Below, piece after piece: positions 1 through 8,500 of a stretch of DNA of 64,000 nt. A program made the translations under genes and the position numbers. Under the pieces are notes generated by a model. It saw nothing but the letters and a program-made list of their open reading frames with translations, made no database searches and was not told the DNA's origin. This DNA is from Paenibacillus arenosi (GTDB lineage Bacteria > Bacillota > Bacilli > Paenibacillales > Paenibacillaceae). The first letter of the stretch is position 1. Each line of letters starts with the position of its first letter. The stretch is taken from positions 310,001 through 374,000 of the forward strand of contig NZ_JACYTN010000001.1 in assembly GCF_014841135.1 (NCBI RefSeq), given 5' to 3'.

Positions 1-2525
1 AGTCGTACAAGCCAATTGTTTCTGATGAGCCGAAGCAGGAGCAAATACCGCTTAGACAGGGTGGTGTCTATTTGATCACCGGTGGTCTGGGTCGTGTCGG
101 TTATGTGCTTGCCAAGTATCTCGCGACAGCATGGAATGCAAAGCTAGTGTTGACGGGTAGCACGCCTATTCCAGATAAACAAAATTGGGAGCAGTGGCTG
201 CAAGCTCATGATGAACAAGATCCGATCAGCTGCAAAATTCGCCTCATACAAGAACTGGAACGAGCCGGTGCAGTCGTGTGGGCTTGTCAGGCTGAAGCTG
301 GAAATCAGGAACAGATGTTAGTCGTTGTACAAGAAATGGAGAACAGGTTTGGGACTATCCATGGAGTCATACATGCTGCGGGAGCGAGGGATGATGACAG
401 CTCGGGGCTGCTTGAACAGCAAAACAAACCATTTTGTGAAAGACAGTTCTCTCCGAAAGTATATGGATTACTCGTGCTTGAACAGGTACTGCGCGGGAAA
501 GAATTGGATTTCTGCCTGCTAACTTCATCCCTATCTTCCATACTAGGTGGACTTGGGCATTCATCCTATTCGGCTGCGAACATCTTTATGGATGTGTTTG
601 CACAACAAATGAATAGATTAATCGATGTTCCATGGATAAGCGTAAACTGGGATTCTTGGGCCATTTTTGAACAGGGGCATGAGACAGGGATCGGCAAGGA
701 AGTTATGCAGCTGGCGATGACTCCAGAAGAAGGAATTCACGTATTTAAGCGTGCACTGTATAGGAAAGAAGCGTGCCAAATTATTGTCTCAACCGCTGAT
801 CTGAAGGCTAGAATGGAACGCTGGATTCAGCGGAGCGCTCTACGTACGGACGAGGATAATCAGGGAACTTTTGTATCTTTAACGGGACACATGGACAATG
901 ATGAGATCTTTGTTTCCATTGAACAAGTGGAACATACGCTTGCTCAAATTTGGAAAAATGTGCTTGGTGTTGCAGCTGTCTCTCCTACTGATAACTTTTT
1001 TGACCTAGGAGGGGACTCGTTAAAGGCAGTTACGATCTTGTCTCTTATCTTTAAAAAGCTTCGCTTAAAAGTTCCGCTCGCAGCATTTTTTAATGCCGCA
1101 ACGATTCGTCAGCTAAGTCAATATGTGATAGGGCTAAAGACGGCATCTACGGAAGAACGAATTCAACCAGCAGATAGAAGGGATGCGTATCCATTGTCTG
1201 CTGCCCAGCGGCGCTTATTCGCTTTGGAGGAAGTAAGGGATACAGGTACAAGCTACAACATTCCGTATGCTTTTATATTAGAAGGTCTGCTTGATATATC
1301 GAGATTCGAGCAAGCTTTGACAGATCTTGTAATGAGGCATGAGCCGCTGCGGACTTCATTTGAGTACCGAAATGGTGAGCCGGTTCAAGTTGTGCATGAA
1401 TACGTAAGCTTTGATATTCAATACGTGGATTGGAAGAACGAGGAAGTAGATTTGAAGCGGATGTCAGAACAACGGATACAGCAATTTGTGTACCCTTTTG
1501 AGCTAAATACTGCTCCTCTGTTCCGGGTTGTGTTGGCACATCTGAGCCCTACTAAATATGTATTGTTTATTGATATGCACCATCTTATTACGGACGGAAT
1601 TTCGATAGGTTTAATGACTAAAGAGTTCATGGCTTTGTATCAGGGCGTCGATCTGCCTGTGTTAAGCATACAGTACAAAGATTATGCCGTCTGGCAGAGT
1701 CATCATTTGCGTTCTGAGTGGAATCATAAACAACGAGCGTATTGGATGGAATCGTTTAAAGGGGATATACCGGTACTGCAAGTTCCAACCGATTACGAGC
1801 GATCTGCTGTTCAAAGCCCAGAAGGAAACAGTCTTCAATTTTCTATTGATGCGGAGACTACAGCACGATTGAGAATGTTGGCGAAGGATACAGATGCTTC
1901 TATGTTTATGATCATGATTACTATTTTCTACGTACTGCTACACAAAGTAAGTGGGCAGGAGGATGTTGTGGTTGGAACGGTGGCTTCTGGACGTTCCCAT
2001 GAGGATATGGAGCAGATGCTGGGCGTATTTATCAATACGTTAGCGTTGCGTACTTTCCCTAAAGGCCACAAATCTTTTATAGAGTATGTGCAGGAAGTGA
2101 GAAAGACGGTTCTAACTTGTTTTGAAAATCAAGATTATCAGTTTGATCAACTTGTTGAAGACGTATGCACGCAAGCAGATGCGGGGCGAAATCTATTGTT
2201 TGATATGATGTTTGATTGGCAAAACGTACCTGCTAAAGAATTGGAAATGGACGGTATTCACATTACGCCATACCCGTTTGAGCATCGTATATCTCAATTT
2301 GATGTGGCATTCATCGGCTGGGAAACTTCGGATCAGGTGGCGTTCGAGGTTGTTTATCGTACACACTTGTTCCGCGAAGGGACTATTCGCAAATTTGTTG
2401 CGTATTTCGAAGAGATAGCTATGCAAGTTGTACGGAATCGAGGTATTGCGTTATCTGATATCGTCATTTCTCATCAGTTCGTTGCGGCACAGGCTAACCG
2501 TGTAGATATTGAGTTTGATTTCTGA
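1..2525 (+). CDS. PKS C-terminal part (KR-ACP) fused to an NRPS condensation domain, 5' partial
   Basis: The reading frame is open to the left edge, so the gene starts upstream. The first domain is a PKS ketoreductase with an NADPH motif (ITGGLGRVGYVLA, from about 75) and a Ser-Tyr-Asn active site (LTSSLSS through SSYSAAN, 520-585). It reduces the beta-keto group after extension. The acyl carrier protein follows, with DLGGDSLK and the phosphopantetheine Ser at 1017-1019. A complete condensation domain ends the protein (about 1185-2480; HHLITDG near 1580). The polyketide intermediate on the ACP is therefore condensed with the amino acid held by the next protein, which begins 50 bases downstream. 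The two are clearly in one operon. The HAAG...DDD segment of the KR resembles the LDD motif of B-type ketoreductases, but I would not assign stereochemistry from it. Confidence 0.93.
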   Translation, partial: SYKPIVSDEPKQEQIPLRQGGVYLITGGLGRVGYVLAKYLATAWNAKLVLTGSTPIPDKQNWEQWLQAHDEQDPISCKIRLIQELERAGAVVWACQAEAGNQEQMLVVVQEMENRFGTIHGVIHAAGARDDDSSGLLEQQNKPFCERQFSPKVYGLLVLEQVLRGKELDFCLLTSSLSSILGGLGHSSYSAANIFMDVFAQQMNRLIDVPWISVNWDSWAIFEQGHETGIGKEVMQLAMTPEEGIHVFKRALYRKEACQIIVSTADLKARMERWIQRSALRTDEDNQGTFVSLTGHMDNDEIFVSIEQVEHTLAQIWKNVLGVAAVSPTDNFFDLGGDSLKAVTILSLIFKKLRLKVPLAAFFNAATIRQLSQYVIGLKTASTEERIQPADRRDAYPLSAAQRRLFALEEVRDTGTSYNIPYAFILEGLLDISRFEQALTDLVMRHEPLRTSFEYRNGEPVQVVHEYVSFDIQYVDWKNEEVDLKRMSEQRIQQFVYPFELNTAPLFRVVLAHLSPTKYVLFIDMHHLITDGISIGLMTKEFMALYQGVDLPVLSIQYKDYAVWQSHHLRSEWNHKQRAYWMESFKGDIPVLQVPTDYERSAVQSPEGNSLQFSIDAETTARLRMLAKDTDASMFMIMITIFYVLLHKVSGQEDVVVGTVASGRSHEDMEQMLGVFINTLALRTFPKGHKSFIEYVQEVRKTVLTCFENQDYQFDQLVEDVCTQADAGRNLLFDMMFDWQNVPAKELEMDGIHITPYPFEHRISQFDVAFIGWETSDQVAFEVVYRTHLFREGTIRKFVAYFEEIAMQVVRNRGIALSDIVISHQFVAAQANRVDIEFDF

Positions 2526-2575
2526 ATTGATGTTTGAAAATGAATACGTTAGTTTCTTGATACAGGAGGCTGTCC

Positions 2576-5500
2576 ATGAAACCGAAGCAACTTTCGATGA
2601 ATCAAATGATTATTGCCCATCAGCATGCACGGGAGAAAGAATACTGGCAGCAGCAGTTGGATGGTGAGATTGGGTTGGAAGGATTCCCTAATCATAATAG
2701 CCTTGCTCAAGTTACGGGGACAGAAAAGGTGATGGAAGCTTTTCCTTTTATGTTGCCAGAAGCAATCGCCGCTCAATTGATTAAACGGGGAAATCAATCG
2801 GATTATGCTGTTCATGTTATTTTGCTATCTGGAATTGCTGCCCTACTGCACAAATATACTGGGAGCAGCGACATGATTATTGGCGCTCCTATTTATAAGC
2901 AGGTGCAGGAGACTGGCAATTTTATTAATACGATGCTTCCTCTGCGAGCCCAGGTGGATAGAGGGACAAGCTTCAAGGAACTGCTCATGCAAGTAAAACA
3001 GACGTTGGCAGCAGCGATAGAGCATCAAAACTATCCGGTCGAGGCGCTGTTTGAGCAGCTCCATTTCGAAGATGGAGAGTCAGGACTATCCATGTATCGG
3101 ACGGTCGTTATGCTGGAGAACATTCATCCGCGGCATTATTTGGGCGATGCGGACTGCAAGCTGTTATTCCGCTTTGTACGAGAAGAGGATCGAATTCGTG
3201 GAACGGTGGAGTATGATGCAAGTGTGTATGCTCAAGCAGGTTTAGAGCGTTTGCTAGCTCATTATTATACCTTTATGGAGCAGGCCTTGCTGCAAGTGGG
3301 AGCAAGTATCGGTGAACTTACGATGCTCCCAGAGGAGGAACGTGCTCAGATTCTATTTACGTTTAACGGTAAGAAAGGCTTTTGTCCAGACACGACGATG
3401 AGCCAATTGTTTGAGGAACAGGTTACGAAGGCGCCAGATGCTATAGCTGCCACGTGTGTGGGAATAAGTCTGACGTATACGGAATTGAATGAGCAAGCAA
3501 ATCAACTGGCATGGCTGCTCAAAGAGAAAGGGATCGGTCGGGACAGATTGGTAGCGGTACTGTTCGAACGTTCGATTGAGATGTTGGTTGGCACATTAGC
3601 CATCTTTAAGGCTGGAGGCGCTTATGTACCGATCGATGTGAATTATCCAATGGAGCGGATTCACACGGTGCTAGCGGATTCGAGAGCAAGTGTCGTTCTG
3701 ACAATGGCTACTGCTTATCCAGATCCAGCGGAACTGTGCCAGAGTATTGTCCGCGGTACATCTGTAGAGCATTTGGTGTATTTGGACAAGTTGGCTCAAC
3801 CAGAATTCGGAGCATCAGCCTTCCGTGCAGAGCGTCTTGCATGGCTACTGGAGCAAAGAAAGCCGTTTGACCTTGACCTGAAGATGCAAGATGACGTGCA
3901 GGTTGATGCTGCTCAACTTGATGCTGCTCAACTTGATGCTGCTCAACTTGATGTTGGTGAAAGTCAGTTGAGTCATGCGATGTGTTACAGACGCTCCGAA
4001 CAACTGGCTCGCTTCTTCGAGCATCGCTTGGGAAGCGAGCCAAAGCGCTATCCTGTAGGTGTATTGGCAGAGGATCCAATGGATCGTATCACAGCGTTGT
4101 CAGCGCTGCAGCGTCTAGGGGTAGATTATGCGGTTGTTAGAAACATGAAGGAAGCGGCGCAATGGATCCAAGAAGGCAAAGTAGGCTTCTTTGTAACAAC
4201 GAGTCAGCATGTGGATCAGGTGGACCGTCTATTTTGGGAACAAGAAACGCTGCATGGCTATGTGTTGTTAGATGAATATGACTCTCTCGGCAGCGTGAAA
4301 CAGTCGCAGGTGCAGGATATTTGGGAAGTAGTAGCTGGGCAGTCCGGTGAGGCGATCAACGACTATGGTTGGAGCAGCAGCTTTGGTGGTAACGCATTTC
4401 GTCTAGAAGAAATGCAAGAATATATCGACAACTTTCAAGCGAAGCTAACGCCATATTTGACCAAAGAGTCGAAGGTGTTTGAGATCGGCTGCGGTCATGG
4501 TATCGTGCTATTCCAGCTTGCACCGAGCGTGAAGTCTTACGTTGCTACCGATCTGTCTGGTACTATCATCGAGCGCAACCGGGAACGAGCAATACGGGAA
4601 TCACTGCACCATGTTGAACTGAAACAGGCTGCCGCAGCTGAAATCGGTTGCCTAGATGTGTCTGATGTAGATGCAGTGGTCGTCAGTAGCGTTGTTCATT
4701 ATTTCCCGAACACGTTGTACTTGGAGGAGGTCATCCGGAGTGCAATTGGACTGCTGAAAGAGGAAGGCATCATCTATTTGGACGACCTGCTGGATGCTGG
4801 TCGCAAGCAGGAGTTGGTAGCTTCAACAGCGGCTTATAAACAGGCGAATCCTACTGCACTGGTGAAGACAGGATGGGATGAGGATTTGTTCGTAGATGAG
4901 CGATTCTTTGCAGAACTGCAGCGATCCTATCCAGAAATTATAAGCTGGGAAAGCAGTCGCAAGCGAGGAATGATCGACAACGAGTTGACGAGATTCCGCT
5001 ATGACGTGTTGTTGAAGATCGACAAGAAGCAGAATCGTCGAGAAGAGGTTGTGAATTCGGATCAATTGCTTGGAGACAGCAAGGGTCGATATACATGGAA
5101 AGAAGTACACCAGTTGGCAGTAGGTACAGGAGAAGTGGATACACGTAATGATACACACGAGGGAATAGAGCCATATACGTCCAATACTTCAAAGAATCAC
5201 AGCGGAGCGCTGTTAGTCGAAGCAGCTGCATGGGGAACTGTGACGGATGTATCAACGATGACAGCGATGCCGAAGCACAATCCGCCTTCGATTAACAAGC
5301 CAGACGATTTAAGCTATGTCATTTATACATCAGGTTCAACGGGCCGCCCGAAAGGCGCAATGGTGGAACATCGGGGTATGATCAACCATCTTTATGCGAA
5401 ACAAAACGATTTTGCAGTCAGTGATACCAGCATCATTGCTCAAAATGCATCCCATTGCTTTGACATTTCAGTATGGCAGATGTTTTTAGGCTTAGTGCTA

Positions 5501-8500
5501 GGTGGTAGTGTCGTCATCTATCCGAATGAAGTGACGCTTGATGCGGATACTTTTATCCATCAAATTGAACAGGATGGCATTACGATACTGGAGGTCGTGC
5601 CCTCCTATTTGAGCGTGCTGCTGGATCAATTAGAGCCGGAACGTAACAGCTTGGCTAATCTGAAATTATTAGTGGTGACAGGAGAGGCGTTAAAACCTGC
5701 GCTGGTAGATCGATGGTTTACAAAGTATCCAGGAATCCAGTTGGCGAATGCATATGGTCCGACAGAAGCGTCGGATGATATTACCCATTATATGATGGAC
5801 CGAGATCCATTACTTGCTTCAATTCCTGTTGGGTATCCCATTCAAAATATGACCATTTATATCGTGGATCAAGGTGGGCAGTTAAGCCCAATTGGGATTA
5901 AGGGAGAAATTTGGGTTTCGGGTATCGGCGTAGGCCGAGGATATGTAAACCAACCGGAGAAGACGAAAGAAGCTTTCGGAGAAGATCCATTTTCAACAGA
6001 GCCAGGAATGCGTCTGTACAAAACAGGTGACATCGGCAGGTGGATGGAAGATGGAAGCATCGATTTCTTGGGTCGCAAGGATCATCAGGTCAAAATTAGA
6101 GGCCACCGAATCGAGCTGGGAGAAGTGGAAAATCGGCTGGCAGAGCTACCTGGTGTGAAGGAGAGTGTCGTAACGGTCAGCAGTAGGGCTGGTGAAGAAA
6201 GCTTCTTGTGCGCGTATGTAACAGGTACGACAACGGATATTTCGGTATTGAAAAAGCAACTAACTGAGCGATTGCCAGACTACATGGTACCAGAATACGT
6301 GGTTCTGTTGGAGCGGCTGCCGTTAACTCCGAATGGAAAGGTAGACCGTAAGGCTTTGCTTGAGCCAGATGGCGAAACAGTTGGCGGAATGACGAGCTAC
6401 AAAGAACCGAGTACAGATATCGAACGTAAACTGGCCGTCATTTGGAGTGAAGTCCTTGGAATTGAGCAAGTAGGGGTGAATGACAGCTTCTTCGATTTAG
6501 GTGGACATTCACTGAAAATGATGTCGATTTCCGGAAAAATTCAAAAGGAATACGGATATAAGATTACGATGAATCAAATTTTCGAGTATCCAACTATAAA
6601 AGCGCTGAGCAACTTTATTGAGCAGCATGTTAATAAGGAGAACTCGCTTCATCAGCTAGAATTTATTCCCATTCAATCGATAGCTGCTCTTCCATTTTAT
6701 GAGGTTTCCTCTGCACAGAAGCGTATTTATTTGCTTAATCGGATTGATAACGTAGGCCTAAGCTATAACATCTCAGCAGCCTTTATCATTAAAGGTTTGT
6801 TGGATCGAACTGCTGTGGAGCGTTGTTTCCATCAACTGCTAGTAAGGCATGAAGCGCTGCGAACTTCTTTTGTGTTTCATAACAATGAGCTTGTTCAACG
6901 AATAGCCGAGAATGTTCCGTTTGAACTGGTACATTACCGTGCAAGCGAAGAACAGGTGGGTGCACGGATTGGTGAATTTGTAAAACGTTTTGATTTAGCG
7001 AAAGCACCACTCTTTCGAGCAGGATTGGTTGAAATTGCTGTAGACAAGCATATTCTTCTATTTGACCAACATCATATTATTTCAGACGGTATATCTCAGG
7101 AGTTATTAATTGAAGAGTTTATTCGTTTGTATAATGGTGAGACGCTTGCAAGTTTGCCGATACAATATAAAGATTTTGCGGTATGGCAAAATCAAATCAT
7201 GAAGACAGAGAAGTATCGAAGTCAAGAGAGTTACTGGCTGAATGTATTTGATCAGGAGCTAGCGAACTTGAATCTTCCATTGGATTATGTGCGCCCGAAG
7301 CAGCAAAGCTATGAGGGAAATATCATCGATTTTGCGCTTGATCCTGCTACTACTGGACGCTTACATGAGTTGGCAAGAAATCAAGGTTTGACACTCTATA
7401 TGGTTTTATTGACTGCCTTTCATATTTTACTCTCTAAATATGCTGCCCAAGAGGATATTGTCATAGGGTCCCCGATTGCGGGTAGGCAACATCCTGATGT
7501 AGAGCGAATGGTTGGCGTATTTATCAATATATTGTGCATGCGTAATAAGTGGAGTGCAGAGCAAACCATTGGTGATTTCCTGCAGCAAGTAAAAATAAAT
7601 ACATTGAATGCTTATGAACATCAAGATTATCCATATGAGGAGCTAGTCGCACAACTGAATTTACCTCGAGATGCAAGTCGCAACCCACTTTTTGATGTCA
7701 TGTTTGTGCTGCAAAATATGTCTGTCTCTAAAATGGAGATGAACGGTCTTGATGTCGGACCATATGAATATAACCACACTACGACACAATTTGATCTCAA
7801 GCTGGATGTAACGGAAACGGAAGAACAGGGATTGTTATGTACTTTTGAATACAGTACGCAACTGTTCAAACCTACAACGATTCAGCATATGGCTGAACGA
7901 TTTGAACTGCTTGTGAATCAAATGATCGACGGCATTCATCGGAAAGTGGTTGATATCTGTCTAGTCACAGAGAAAGAACGAGCTCAAATTCACGCTTGGA
8001 ACGATACAGCAGTGGACTTCACTAAGGGAACGATTCATTCCTTATTTGAGAAGCGTGTGCAGCAAACACCTAATGAAATTGCCATTGTACATGGCGAACA
8101 AACGATTACCTATAAAGAACTCAATGAAAGAGCCAATCAATTAGCTCGATTGCTGCAGCAGATAGGTATTCAAAGTAATGAACGTGTTGGATTATGTGCG
8201 GTTCGAAACCCAAATATGATCATTGGCATACTAGGAATCTTAAAGGCAGGAGCTTGCTATGTGCCCCTCGACCCAGATTATCCGCTGCAGCGCAAGCAAT
8301 ATATTCTAAACCATTGCGGAGCACGAAAGCTTATTGTCGAGGGAGTTAAGGAAGCAAACGAGCTGCTGCATAAGGAATCTGACCTTGAGGTTGTGATTTC
8401 GTTAGAAGATGGTGATAGCTCAGGTCAATGGAAAGAAATGAGACATGAGCTAAAGCTTTATACGATTGATGACATTCAGCATCATTTGTCGGTTAATCTC

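Noticed and set aside
3708-4079. Minus-strand 123-codon frame with a Gln-His repeat
   Set aside because: It is the complement of the DAAQL repeat in the NRPS; no RBS and no protein-like composition.
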